Source: Acanthacorydalis orientalis
Lineage: Eukaryota > Arthropoda > Insecta > Megaloptera > Corydalidae
Assembly: GCA_034766995.1 (NCBI GenBank)
Contig: CM068313.1
Location: 54,650,981-54,714,980, forward strand
Length of the DNA: 64,000 nt
Reading direction: 5' to 3'
In this document: in pieces, positions 31,949 to 43,365 of the stretch
How the letters are laid out: every line of letters starts with the position of its first letter
Position numbering within the stretch: the first letter of the stretch is position 1
Notes under the pieces: model-generated
Database searches by the model: none
What the model was told of the DNA's origin: nothing
What the model saw: the letters and a program-made list of their open reading frames with translations, nothing else
Position numbers and translations under genes: made by a program

Positions 31949-32298
31949 TCAGGTTTGTAGAGAAATAATTGCGGTTGATGAACTTCAAATTCATATACAT
32001 TTATGGATTTTTGTTTTACTAGCTTTTTTAAATAGTCCAGAACTGTTGGGCTACTAACGCTTAAATTTTGTGCAAGTTCTTGGATTTTTGCGCATGGTTC
32101 TGATACAACTAATGCCTTCAGTTTGTCGTTGTGAACTGAAGAAGGACGTCCGTGATCTTCTTTTTCAATGCTCTCGTCCCCAGCACGAAATTTTTCGAAC
32201 CACCATCGCACTTTATATTTCTTGATAACACCCACATCAAAAGTATCGTTTAATTTACGAGTAGTTTCTGTTATTTGATACCTGTGTTCTGAACTCAT
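31939..32298 (-). CDS. Mariner N-terminal DNA-binding domain, open frame of 119 codons
   Basis: The open frame starts MSSEHRYQITETTRKLNDTF and contains a mariner-type paired-like region: helix-turn-helix 1 through KVRWWFEKFRAGDESIEKED, the GRPSS linker (AT-hook-like GRP), then DKLKALVVSEP and ELAQNLSVSSPTVLDYLKKL as helix-turn-helix 2. It has no stop until beyond the terminal repeat, so the last roughly 15 residues are encoded by the repeat itself. Such a protein could in principle bind mariner ends without cutting; whether it is expressed is unknown. The start lacks the first residues normal for the family, so it may be a chance-open relic. Confidence 0.6.
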   Translation of the reverse strand: MSSEHRYQITETTRKLNDTFDVGVIKKYKVRWWFEKFRAGDESIEKEDHGRPSSVHNDKLKALVVSEPCAKIQELAQNLSVSSPTVLDYLKKLVKQKSINVYEFEVHQPQLFLYKPEII

Positions 32299-32514
32299 AC
32301 AAAAAATATCTTATGTGCTTCTTTTCCATTTTTAATTCCATAGCCCGTTTTGAAGAAAAATTAATAATAAAACCAATGTGGATGTTACCAAAATATTGAA
32401 CAATGCACTTTAAAATGAGATCAACATAAAAACGGTGAAATGACACTTTGATTGAGAAAAAATAATGTTAAAATTGAGAAAACAAAAACCGAAATAATTT
32501 TCATACCAACCTAA
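31949..32514 (-). mobile_element. Mariner derivative keeping only the DNA-binding domain
   Basis: The right end is the complement of TTAGGTTGGTATGAAAATTA (ending 32514, followed by TA). The left end, near 31952, reads AGGTTTGTAGAGAAATAATT, a degenerate copy of the same repeat. About 565 bp. It carries an open frame for the N-terminal part of the transposase and no catalytic region. Confidence 0.8.
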
Positions 32515-33239
32515 TATAAAAATAAATGGTAGAAAACCAGATTGGAAACATGAGATATATAACTTAGTTGTAAAGTTGTTAAATCATTTAAATAGCAGTT
32601 TATTATAAATATATCTAATTATATTAATAAACTTTTCAAGAAATATCAATTACTAAAAAAGTGATTGACTATTAAAAAAATGTCATTCAGAAGATATCTA
32701 ATTTATTCTGTTACATGTATAAATGGACTGATCAGGTTATAAAAATTACAAATAGTATAAAATAAATAAAAATGTTAATTTCACTGAAACGAAATTCATA
32801 TGAAATGATCCATCTAGAAAATTGGACCAATTATGGAAACAATCGTCTCAAAATAGACCATTTCAACGTTTTACTAACAGAATACATCTGCTAGTAATTG
32901 AAAATAATTTCATATCATTAGAACAAAACAATAAATTATAACGTTAAGTATTACCTTTCATTACATGGAAGTATAGAGTATGGAATATGATTCTGAATGA
33001 TATAATCGTAAGAGAGATACTATATCAATTTTGTCTGAAAAAATGTTGTGTTCTGTCTCATTCTCTTAATGTATTGCGCTGAAAAAAAACCTAATATACG
33101 CTGAGAACTAAATTAACTAAAATGAAACAATGAAATTGAAGAATACCATTGTTCGGATAATTTTCTTTCTAAAGTTTACTCTAACTACTTACATACAGGA
33201 CACACACCTTTGTATTCAGACTCGTAATTTTGTATGCAT

Positions 33240-33245
<6 letters not shown>
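32515..33245. other. No recognised gene
   Basis: AT-rich sequence without recognisable coding or terminal repeats. Confidence 0.5.
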
Positions 33246-33313
<68 letters not shown>

Positions 33314-33324
33314 AACTTTTTTAG

Positions 33325-33366
<42 letters not shown>

Positions 33367-33369
33367 TAT

Positions 33370-33442
<73 letters not shown>

Positions 33443-33489
33443 TATATATATATATATATATATTAATATATATATATATATATTTATAG

Positions 33490-33533
<44 letters not shown>

Positions 33534-33553
33534 GAGTATATAAATGTAAATAC

Positions 33554-33586
<33 letters not shown>
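33246..33586. repeat. (TA)n microsatellite, about 340 bp
   Basis: Long TA tract broken by AATTA, TTAATA, AAATA and CGAGTA interruptions. Tyr-Ile frames across it are artefacts. Confidence 0.95.
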
Positions 33587-33639
33587 ACGTGTAATGAAAG
33601 TACGTTTGAACATTTTTTTAGAAAAAGGTGTAATTTTTC

Positions 33640-33960
33640 ACCACCACAAAGCCTAGTTCTCACTGCACACGAAATATTTCAAATACAGGCAATTTGAATA
33701 GGAAATTATAACTCATTCACTACATTCCTCTGACGCGGAGTAGCATTAAATTATCATGTATTTTGAAATCCTCAAAATCACATTAATGGAAAACAGTTAT
33801 ACGCAGAGAGTGATATCCGAAAGGAGTTCATCTCTGTCTTTAATGTAAAGCCCAAAATGTTTTATTGTCAGGGTATCGAAAATTTAAGATTAAGATGGGA
33901 AGTAATTGTAAATAATGACGGAAAATGAATTTTAGATCAAAATTAGTAGGTTGATTTTTT
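33640..33960 (+). pseudogene. Probable mariner C-terminal tail
   Basis: The plus strand reads SDIRKEFISVFNVKPKMFYC, then GIENLRLRWEVIVNNDGK, a pattern like the W-K-C-I-N-G-Y-F tail of mariner transposases. A TAGGTTGATTTTTTCG stretch near 33950 may be its end. Short and degraded. Confidence 0.4.
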
Positions 33961-33994
33961 CGTTGTTTCAATACTTATTTTTCAAAACCACATC

Positions 33995-34596
33995 ACTTAT
34001 AAGGATGAGTCAATACAGTAATCGAAAGAGAGGACTAAGAGAGGAGATCGTCCATCAAAGAAGTTCAAAGCTAGTCCATTGGCAGACAAAATCATTGCTT
34101 CAGTTTTTGGGATGCGGAGAGAATTTTGTTCGTGGATTATTTAAAAAAGAGAAATACAACAAATAGCATTTATTACTGTGCCTTTTTGGACAGAACCTAA
34201 TGTAAACAATCCTGTTTCATCAACCTCCTGGTCAACGCTCCAGCTCATTCATCGATACAAACAGCAGCCAATAACCATTCTCTTGGCTTCGAATCGGTTC
34301 TTCATGCTCCATATTCATTGAGCCTGTTTCTCTCCGACTTCTATCTCTTTCTATGATTGAAAACATTTATTGCCGGGAACAGATTTAACACAGATCAAGA
34401 GATAATAATCAAAGTAGACGCCTATTTTGAAGAACTTGAGAAATCGCACTTTAACACCGACATAATAGCACTCGAGCAACGTTGAATGAAATGTATTGAA
34501 CTTGAGTGAGATTATGTTGAAAAAAAAATAATTTAACTGCCCTAACAATTGTCTTTCTATTCAGTTCTACGAATTTTTTGAAACCGCCTCGTACAT
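33995..34596 (+). pseudogene. Mariner transposase 3' fragment
   Basis: The plus strand reads RGDRPSKKFKASPLADKIIA, SVFGMRREF, VNAPAHSSIQTAANNHSLGF, HAPYSLSLFLSDFYLF (third block with Asp in SDF), FIAGNRFNTDQEIIIKVDAY, FEELEKSHFNTD and a DYVEKK tail. The HDN motif is reduced to VNA. The end near 34580-34596 reads GAAACCGCCTCG then TA, probably the terminal repeat. Confidence 0.75.
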
Positions 34597-34842
34597 AAAA
34601 CTAAATCGTTCCTTATCTCTCTATAATTAAAAATCAGTTCCATGCACACTTTTCGGAAATCATTTCGAAATCATTTGGCTGATGGAGATGTCGTGGTCTC
34701 TGTTCTAATTGGTTGACAAGAGTCACATGTATGCAACTCTCTCACGGTGCACGACGAAAAGGGTATACGATTTCAGTGTAAAACTGATAAGAAATTTATT
34801 CAAAATATTGTATTCACTGATGTTTTAGAATGGTTTCACATT

Positions 34843-35528
34843 TTAACCACTTGCGCTGGCGACCGTTCACAGATTCGCGTCGCGAAACGCTACATTGTAA
34901 TTCGACGCGAGCAGCAACTTGAAATGCGAAGATTCGGCAGAGTCTCGCGTGAAGAATTTTGTCGTTACCTATTTTACACAGATATTATATGTACGGTAAT
35001 TTTGTTTATTAATAATTTTGTACAGAATGAAACATTTCAAAACAATCTGGAATATATAATGCAATAAGACTTTGCTTGTACTCCCAAGTAGTTTCACTGC
35101 GTTTATTATTTTTTGCGCACACTCTACATCTTCTTCAAGGATTTTTTTAGCTATTATGAGTGGAATGTTCCTGGAAAAAATGTCCCCATTGCTTTGCTTG
35201 TAAACGAAGCGGCGTGCTACCAACAGACTTCTTTTACGCATTTGATAGTCAGGAATACGAACAGTTTATAAAATTCCATGCGTCACATTTAGCCTAAATT
35301 TTGAAAACGAGTATTTTTTAGCATTTTCCATAGTTTTTTTCTTAGGAAAAAAACTATGTCAAAATAAAAGTAACTTGCGTGGCACGTTACCATGATTCCC
35401 AGGATAACTAACTATCTACGTGTAGACCATCCTTTATAGACCATGTAGATCATGACCACCGTCATTGTCGATTTCGGAACAAAAACATCTTGACGTGCCT
35501 GGCACGTCTTTTCAGCGCAAGTGGTTAA
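34843..35528. mobile_element. piggyBac-type nonautonomous element
   Basis: TTAA at both ends (34843-34846 and 35525-35528), with terminal repeats TTAACCACTTGCGCTGGCGA and complement TTAACCACTTGCGCTGAAAA. A CGTGCCTGGCACG palindrome lies near 35500 and a related GTGGCACGTTACC near 35380. 686 bp. A minus-strand frame at 34969-35241 (RKRSLLVARRF, IFQIVLKCFILYK) may be a relic of the transposase C-terminal half. Confidence 0.85.
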
Positions 35529-35819
35529 CATTTTATTTTGTTCTGTTAATTTTTATAAACTTTTCCAATAAAAAAATTATGATTTACATTTTACGCAGAT
35601 TATTTGTGCATATTTTTTAATTTCTATTATTTGTTAAAGAATAGCGGGCGTTAGCGAGTGGGGTGAAAAACAACCCTCCCAGGAGTAGGCGAACGCTGCG
35701 GACAGGTGGCAGATCTCCCTGATTAATATTAAAATAAAATTAATATTTCGTTGAAATGTGTAAACAATCATTACTGAAGACAGTTGTACTCTGCAAATTA
35801 ATATTACTTCAGTTTTATA

Positions 35820-36265
35820 CAGACAATCCTCCTAAAACGCTATTAATTCATACCGCGTTATATGAAAACCGCGTTAAGTGACACTCAGAGGTAAGTACAT
35901 ATAAATCAGGTTGATTCTTTCTACATTATATGAAAACTGCATTCTCAGAGCACCATGTTATTAGTTTTGATAAAAAAAACAGCAATGCTGCATCGCTTCT
36001 GTGCTTATAGGGGAATTCCCTGACAACTGAACTTGAAAAATGGTGATGTACGTGCATGAGAAAAACAGAAGAACTTCCTATTAATTTCAACCGTTAAAGT
36101 ATAAAAGAAAAATTCATGCTATACCGAGACTGCTTAAGCTAATTAAATTATATTATATCGAAATCGTGTTATAAGTGTATCGCGTTATAGGAGGGCTGTC
36201 GCGAGTTTGCTCCGCTTTATATGAAAACCGTGTTATGAGAGTACCGCGTTATAAGAGTGTTAACT
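35820..36265. mobile_element. Pogo/Tigger-type MITE
   Basis: Starts TA-CAGACAATCCTCCTAAAACGC. Inverted counterparts occur at about 36180-36198 (complement CAGCCCTCCTATAACGCG) and again near 36240-36262 (ACCGCGTTATAAGAGTGTTA). Multiple GCGTTATATGAAAAC motifs lie inside. This pattern of CCTC plus TATAACGCGG repeats is typical of Tigger-derived MITEs. The right boundary is uncertain. No coding. Confidence 0.65.
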
Positions 36266-37209
36266 CTCATATATTTCTTACTAGCAGAGTGGTAATGTTT
36301 AGAACATTTAATCCAATTAGTGTGTCTCAGTACTATTCTAAAATAAAAAAAAAACGACCGACACTGCCATCCCTGTTCGGTTTCATCTTGTATGCGCTTC
36401 TTCTAAAGACGTTCTCCCATTTTCTCGGAGCGTGAGCAGCTAGATGAAATATATGAGCGTCGATGTGCACTTCGCCGCCTCTCGCACAGTCGCTGCGACA
36501 GATTCCCTCGTGATATCATACAGATACCGTCCGCATAACCTTGATTCCACGCCACAACCGCGCATCGCTCATCTCCCATCCGACTTTTGATACATTTAAT
36601 TACGCGAATGTCAACCCGCCACGCTGATATAATATAATCGTCCGTTATTACACGGAATCGTTGAATTTTCTTCGTTGCTACGTGCAGGGAATCACTTGCG
36701 GTCTGCTGCGTTTCTCATATTTCCTCTCACGCCATACGCACATGTATGCGTTCATATGTTTATATAGAGTGTGTCTTAAAAAGATGCTCCTTCTTAGCAA
36801 ATATAATATACAATATAGTTCTGGAATTGTAGCTAGGTTCGCTTTCATAGATGAATTTTTAATCTGAGTGTTTCTTATTACCTTGATGAAATATTTTCGA
36901 CGATTTTTATTTGAAAAGAACCATGCAATTCCAACGTTTACAATATTTAAATGATAGTATTTGTAAAGTCTTTTACTGTAATCTAAAAGAAGATTGTATT
37001 AAAAGTCGCTGTTTACGTGTAGATAGCTCTAGGTACATATGCTGTGGGCAGTGACAGATGTCTCTTTTGTCATTTTGAAGCGCAAACATTTCCCATTCAA
37101 ATTCAGTCATCAGACGCCATCCTTTGTTTACACAATTGCTTTTCGAAAACCGAATTAAATGGAATGCAAATAGTTATTCTGATGTGTACTTCTATACTAT
37201 TTTTATTTT
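36266..37209. other. No recognised gene; GC-richer block 36350-36760
   Basis: 36350-36760 is GC-richer with several CpGs and no transposon similarity, so it may be host DNA. An open frame there (36175-36435) matches nothing. 36880-37200 is AT-rich and may include the 5' untranslated part of the mariner that follows. Confidence 0.45.
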
Positions 37210-38425
37210 AAAAAAAGTGCAGTTGAAGCTCCTTCATTGTTTGCGAAAACTTATGGTGATCGACTAATGGTAATTATGGTGAATCCTTTCCAACGGAAAC
37301 AGTGTATAGAGATTGGATTTGACGATTCGAAAGTAGTGATTGTGAATTTTAAGATAAACAACATCCAGGTCAATCAAAAAACTACAAGTTCTATTGGAAG
37401 AAAACCCTGCTCAAACACTTAAAGAATTCACTCAACAGCTCGAAATCGATAAATCAATCATTTCACGATGTTTACAAGCCATGAAAAAGATCCAGAAAGA
37501 AGGGAGATGGCTGCCACATGAGTTGATCGAAAACGCCATTGTTAGTCGTTTAAACATCTCGATTTCTTTGGTTACAAGGCATAAAAAAGAAGAGTTTCTT
37601 GTGGAGCATCGTGATCTACGATGAAAAATGGATCTATTTCGACAACCCGAAACGCAAGAAAGCACGGGTTGTTTCTGGCTAACCATCAACGTCGACACCA
37701 AAGCGGAACAGCCACGGTCACAAAGCAATTCTCTCTATTTGATGGAATATGGAGAGTGTCGTGAGTTATATCTTCACATAAGCCAGCTAAGACCTATAAG
37801 AAGCTGACATAGACAGTTCCCATTAATAACTAATAAACATCCGGACTAGACGGCATCATCAGAGTTCTATGAGAAGCTGAATAGACGGTTCCCATCAAAC
37901 AGTGATATCGAAAACCTATATAAAGAAATACATATTTAGATTTAAGAAAATTTTGTTACAATTACGTTTTTAGAGTAACATGTGTGTACATTTATAATAA
38001 ACTACACTTGTGTTTTTTAAAAAGAAGTTTCCGTCACATCAACACAAAACTTGTGTATTATGAGCTGTTGAAACCGAAGGAAACAATCACCGCCGAACGT
38101 TATCGACAAAACTTGGAGCGTTTGAATTATAATTTGATTGCAAAAACGACCATCAATTGTATCAAATCGCCGAAAAATCATTCTTCTCCGCGACAACACT
38201 CGACCCCATGTTGCTATAGCCGTGAAACAAACACCGATGGAGCTCGAATGGGAGGTTCTCCCGCATCCAGGGTATTCTCCGGACCTGACCCCAAGCGATA
38301 ACCATCTGTTCCGATCGATGCAACATGCTTTGGAAGATAAACATTTCCATTACTATGGAGAAGTTGAAAATTGGGTTACTGAATGGATTAGCTCAAAAGA
38401 CGGTCCATTCTTTCGTCACTGAATT
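37210..38425 (+). pseudogene. Mauritiana-like mariner pseudogene with internal rearrangement
   Basis: The plus strand reads SLFAKTYGDRLM near 37235, then LLEENPAQTLKEFTQQLEID and KKIQKEGRWLPHELIENAIV (helix-turn-helix and WVPHEL block), a MKNGSISTT-type degraded first catalytic block near 37622, and, after about 270 bp of unrelated sequence (37745-38020), YYELLKPKETITAERYRQNL, RKIILLRDNTRPHVAIAVKQ (second Asp in RDN), HPGYSPDLTPSDNHLFRSMQ (third Asp in SDN) and a VENWVTEWISSKDG tail. Frameshifts near 38145. The 3' half matches the fragment at 63465. Confidence 0.85.
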
Positions 38426-39385
38426 CAACTTAGTTAATGTGTTTACATATTTTGTTATTGAAATAAATGCTCGAATAACTATAAAAAAAACAGTGAATTT
38501 CAAATACAAACTCCTAATATGTTAAAAATCATTGTGATTATTGACTGAAAATCAAATCCCCATTGAAGTGCCGTTATAGGATAATTATATTCCGGTTTTT
38601 GAAATGAAACTTTTATAGAGAGAGTAAACTCGTTTGCACGCATCACAAAATCTGTAATGCCTGAATGCGTCAAGAAATCTTAGTCCTCGGAGAAATGTAG
38701 GGGAGAAGTGCGATGCGAGCGTCCCCGTTGTTAAAATTAGTAACTTTTATCTCTCAAAGTACCTGTGTGTCATATACAATAAACACTGATCATGAATAGT
38801 AAAATTATTATTAATGTAAGTGAAAGGCGGGGAAACAATCAAAATTATTTTGTTTAACTGTAGAAATCCGGCACTATAATAATTCACTTATAATACTTTA
38901 CTATAGCTACATATTTATTTATTTATTAAAGTACTATTTTTAAACTATATTTTAATTTCTAGTCTTTTGAAGTAATACTTTAAAAATTTTACTAAATTGA
39001 CCGCAGGCTCTGATTCCATAAATACACTGTTGCTACTCTGATTGATATTGGGAAGTAATCTTTCTCTTAATAGTTCCAGCTCTTTACAATATTTTAGTAT
39101 ATGAAGATTTTTTATGTGCCCATGGCAAAGTAGCATACTTTATTTCCGCACTTATCTCTTTCAAAGTACCACCTCCACTTACCTAACCTAAATTTTGCAA
39201 TTATTCTTCTTTCTGACATTTTTGATTTCTGTATGTAGGTCGCCCCTTCGTCTTTTAATAACAAAGTAGTAAAAAAATTCAGTGAGGGTATTTACATCTT
39301 CCCACATAGTATCCACTAGCACATTTCTCATCCCTTCTACTATTTTTTTCCATAATTTGAATTCGCATAAGTCATCCAGTGGAAG

Positions 39386-39386
<1 letters not shown>
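38426..39386. other. No recognised gene
   Basis: AT-rich. 38700-38745 (GTGCGATGCGAGCGTCCCCG onward) recurs at 63418-63460. The minus-strand frame at 38945-39136 (CHGHIKNLHILKYCKEL, LRERLLPNINQ) vaguely resembles the C-terminal tail of LINE polyproteins, but not enough to call. Confidence 0.45.
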
Positions 39387-39483
<97 letters not shown>

Positions 39484-39524
39484 GTATATATATGTATGTA
39501 TATATATATATATGTATGTAAATG

Positions 39525-39558
<34 letters not shown>

Positions 39559-39559
39559 C

Positions 39560-39597
<38 letters not shown>
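39387..39597. repeat. (TA)n microsatellite
   Basis: About 210 bp of TA arrays with TGTA, CGTA and AAATA interruptions. Confidence 0.95.
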
Positions 39598-39639
39598 TAA
39601 AAAAACTTATTTTAATCTATCTAAGGAAAAATTCACGAA

Positions 39640-39860
39640 TTTTGGAACCACATCCTGCGACCAGTCTAGTGCGAAAGACAAAACGAAAGAGATCTGATTG
39701 GTCAAATTCCGACGAGGACTGCGATGACATGTTCTGTATTTACTACGAAGAGATGGGAAAAAAGGTCTGGCGAAAGAATGCATTTTCCGTGACAGTAAAG
39801 AATATAACACAAATGTTTGCACTTCAAATACATATTTTATGTGTATAAATTGCATGAGCG
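39640..39860 (+). pseudogene. Possible pogo-type transposase C-terminal zinc knuckle
   Basis: The plus strand reads [20 protein letters not shown], then CIYYEEM, and after a frameshift LAKEC, CTSNTYFMCINCMSD. The spaced Cys pairs resemble the zinc-binding tail found in some pogo/jerky-like transposases. Evidence is short and the frame is broken. Confidence 0.35.
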
Positions 39861-40391
39861 ACCAAATTATTAGGACATAGATCAAGTTTTGATGTATGTT
39901 TTGTAATTAAGATACTTGAATGAAATTCTCTGTACGTTTTTGTTATGTAAAGATGAATACTAGAATATGCAAAATGATTTTTAATAACAAGAATCAATTA
40001 TTTTCATTAAAAAAACAGTTATAAAATGAATGTACGGGTTTACCTCGGGATTTTTAAAATTTCAATATTTGCACATTTTGATATTTTACTAAATAACGCT
40101 TAAACAAAGCGACTTGGACTAAAAAATCTTTACACATATTGTAGCCAAGGGTTTACTCTTTACAATGGTACAGCTCAACTCATGAAAAGTAATTATTTTG
40201 TTATTGAAAATTGGCAACGAAAAAAGAGGACGGATTTGACCCGGTCTGCTCTTTTGATGTTTATTTATCTTTAACCGAACTAGTCTCTTAAAATTTACTT
40301 ATTAACTGAAGAATTATTGTTTCAGATAGATGAGTATGTTCAGAATAAATATCGTGTAATTTAGGAAATGTATTTTTGCAGAACAACCATT
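39861..40391. other. No recognised gene
   Basis: AT-rich sequence between a microsatellite-associated fragment and the piggyBac left end. Confidence 0.5.
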
Positions 40392-42053
40392 TTAACACTA
40401 GAACTACCACATCAATCAAAATGACTGGTTTGACAATTTTATTTTAAAATTTCTACTTCATGTTACATTTTTTTTCGCAATGATATGATGACTAAACAAA
40501 TAGTATAATGATTTTTATTTTTATTATTCAAAATCAAAATAAGTTTGTATCATGGCTACTTATACCAATACTAGTCAAAATGACTGCTGCCTGTGAAAGT
40601 GTAAAATGTCCTGCAATCTGTTTACCGAACACGAATTTACCAGTTTACTCATTTTGTACAACTTCTCACATGTTATTAGAATTTTTACTGTGTATATCAT
40701 TCAGTATGATGGTGAAAAATATCAGGAAAATTCCGAATCGATCATGATGGTAATGCAAAACTAATGCATTCATTCGAAAATATATTTACTCGTTCATTTA
40801 GATCTGGAGACATAGAATGTGTATTGAAGTTTTTGTTGAATGTTGCATTCATTATATAAGATAATCAATAATAAAAAAATAATTATATAAATTATAATAA
40901 ACAACATAATATTTCAATTAGTGTGAGGTGAGAAAAATGAATACAAATATAAATTTTATATAATCACTAGTTTTATTTTATTTTCATAAGTCCTGAAAAT
41001 GAAAAAAATGATTGAAAATCTCTGAATTATTGGAAAAACTGAACGATATACCAATGGAATGTTCTGCTGATATCGAGGATGATGAACTATATGACAGTGA
41101 AGGTGAACCAGAAGATATTGAAAATGAAGTATGCGGTATTCATGATGAACTTTTTGATAGTGAAAATAGTGGTAGTGAGCTTTTAGACGAAGAAAATGCT
41201 AAGAAGTTCTCAGAAAATGATAGTGAATTTGAAAATATTTTGAATTTACATAAAAGAACATGTGCTCGAGTGTTTTCAAGTTCTGAAGATGAAAATGAAA
41301 GTATACTACCAGATCATCAAAATGAAATTGTTGCAGACGGAACCTGTTGGGAAAAAATACAAGAAGAGTCTAGTCCTGGAACATTACCACTTCATAATAT
41401 TTTCAAAGACGTACCCGGTCCAACAGGATATGTCAAAAAAATATTATGAAAGGTGAATTTATATTTCTACTAGCAGATGAACTTGCCACTGAAAATACCG
41501 TTGAAAATGTAAAACCAGGGATGGAATCACGAGAATCTAATGTACAAACAACTTCAAAGAGCTCACTTTTTTCACGCAAATAGTGTCAAATAGGGTACTG
41601 TAATAATAATAAAACTATCACCATTTGTAATATCTGTAAAAAATATGTATGCAGAAAATACACTCAAAAGAAGAACTACGTTTTGTAAGAAATGTGACAA
41701 ATTATAACTCTTTATACCTAATAATTTACTTTATACTACAAGAATAACTTAACTTTGAAATGAAAATTTATTTTCATTTTGTTCACCAAAGCATACATTC
41801 TTTATTATACTTATTATTCTTATTGATGCGTAAGTGATAAAATGTGCCAATCCTCATTTAGAGAACATGATCTCAAATGGGTTAATATGAAATACCAAAA
41901 ATGTACTACATTACATGGAATTCCTTTTGTAAGGAACTAATAAGTCAATAAATATAAAAACATTCTATTATTACGAATTTTTTAAAGACCAGTCATTTTG
42001 ACTGGTTTTGGTAGAAATAGCTTCGTCTTAACTGTCGGTAGTTCTAATGTTAA
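40392..42053 (+). mobile_element. piggyBac element lacking its catalytic core
   Basis: TTAA at both ends (40392-40395 and 42050-42053), with terminal repeats TTAACACTAGAACTACCACA and complement TTAACATTAGAACTACCGAC. Subterminal palindromes of the CCAGTCATTTTGACTGG type lie near 41990-42006, with related half sites near 40427 and 40575. 1.66 kb. The ends are related to those of the piggyBac at 20451-22503. Confidence 0.9.
41012..41705 (+). pseudogene. piggyBac transposase, N-terminus joined to zinc-binding tail
   Basis: The open frame 41012-41449 encodes an acidic N-terminus (SADIEDDELYDSEGEPEDIE, SENDSEFENI) and the conserved W-KIQEES, LPLHNIFKDVPGPTGYVK block. Immediately after, a changed frame reads LADELATENTVENVKPGMES, then CQIGYCNNNK and CNICKKYVCRK, the Cys-rich domain. 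The whole DNA-binding and catalytic region, with all three Asp, is missing between them. The 145-codon first frame is uninterrupted. Confidence 0.85.
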
Positions 42054-43168
42054 TAATACAATTGTATTATTTCAATACATTGTTTTGTTGTATACGAAGC
42101 CATAACTAGAAATGGAAATGTAAAAACTTAACAAATATCAAAAAAATACAGCTATTAGTTCGACATCTGTGAAATATAACCCGGATAAAAAATTGTATCC
42201 TTATTGGAAGACCTTTATAATAAATATTCACTCAATGTATGTGTCCACATTATGCAATATCGAATCAGTATTTACATTCCAAATAATAGAAACAGCAATA
42301 CAATCGTGTTATTTTTTTTTATAAATAACAGCCGTGCCAGTTTCCTCTATAATGTTTCCAGCGAACAAGACATTGATAGCCCCATTAATATTCGACATAT
42401 TGTACGAAATTGAACGCGTTACATTGAAACTGATCTGCCGAATTATACAAGTACATAGACAATGCTCTCCTCAATCCGCGTTTCAATAATTCATTCCAGT
42501 TCGTGTGTTCGACGAACGGATTAGTGCGAACAAATCACCAATTCCTAGCTCGATTTTCGCACACACTCCGTGCGCCATTATTAACATTTGATCTGCAATA
42601 ATCCTAGTACATTTATATAATGTACGCTGCTTTATTCGAACGTAATCTGGCGATATTTTAATACAGGTCAAAATTACAGAGCAATGTAGCGACTGCGATA
42701 TGAATTGAATTGTATAACAATAGCGTCGTTCGTTGTGTAGCTACATGGACGTACGAGTGTGTGTGTATGAATGTTTACGTGCCGGTGGGTGTATGTGTGT
42801 ATGTGCCAGTGTACGAGAGTAATTTGAATGTAATTAACGGGGGTCCGGATTAATTATTTCACCGCGAACTATTCATTAAAAATGATTAGATGTGTGTCTG
42901 TCAAAACATTCCACGGAATATATTTTCACGTCTACATGCAGTGTGAATCATAATAATTAGCGTGTTTATTGGTTAAGTACAATGTAATTTAATATCTCGA
43001 CCTTGATAATTCGTCTCGAATTGAATAACACTTCAGAGACGCGGTTGAGAATCGTTATCGAAACGATTTCTATTTGGAAAATCTGTACTCGATCTCAGTT
43101 CACAGGTCGATCATTCTGAACGAAATGCATTATACTTTCTCAGTTTCTCTATTTAAATAGGCAATTAT
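42054..43168. other. No recognised gene; probable low-copy DNA 42430-43130
   Basis: 42430-43130 is less AT-rich, with GTGTGTATG runs near 42755-42815, and shows no transposon similarity or convincing coding frame. Confidence 0.45.
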
Positions 43169-43226
43169 TATATATATACATATATAATATATATATATAT
43201 ATATATAGAGAAAGAGAGAGAGACAC
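43169..43226. repeat. (TA)n(GA)n microsatellite
   Basis: TA array passing into AGAGAAAGAGAGAGAGA. Confidence 0.9.
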
Positions 43227-43365
43227 GCACACGTAGTTTTAAAAAGTCTAGCACAGTTTGAAAAAATATGCTTAAGTGGTTGTAATGACGATTAAATGAT
43301 TAGTTTTGTTTTAAAATATTAGGTTACAACAAATCAAGTTGCTGAATTTCAGTCAGTCAGAGGTC

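Noticed and set aside
38945..39136. LINE polyprotein C-terminus on the minus strand
   Set aside because: The resemblance rests on composition and a few residues; no reverse transcriptase or zinc motif supports it.
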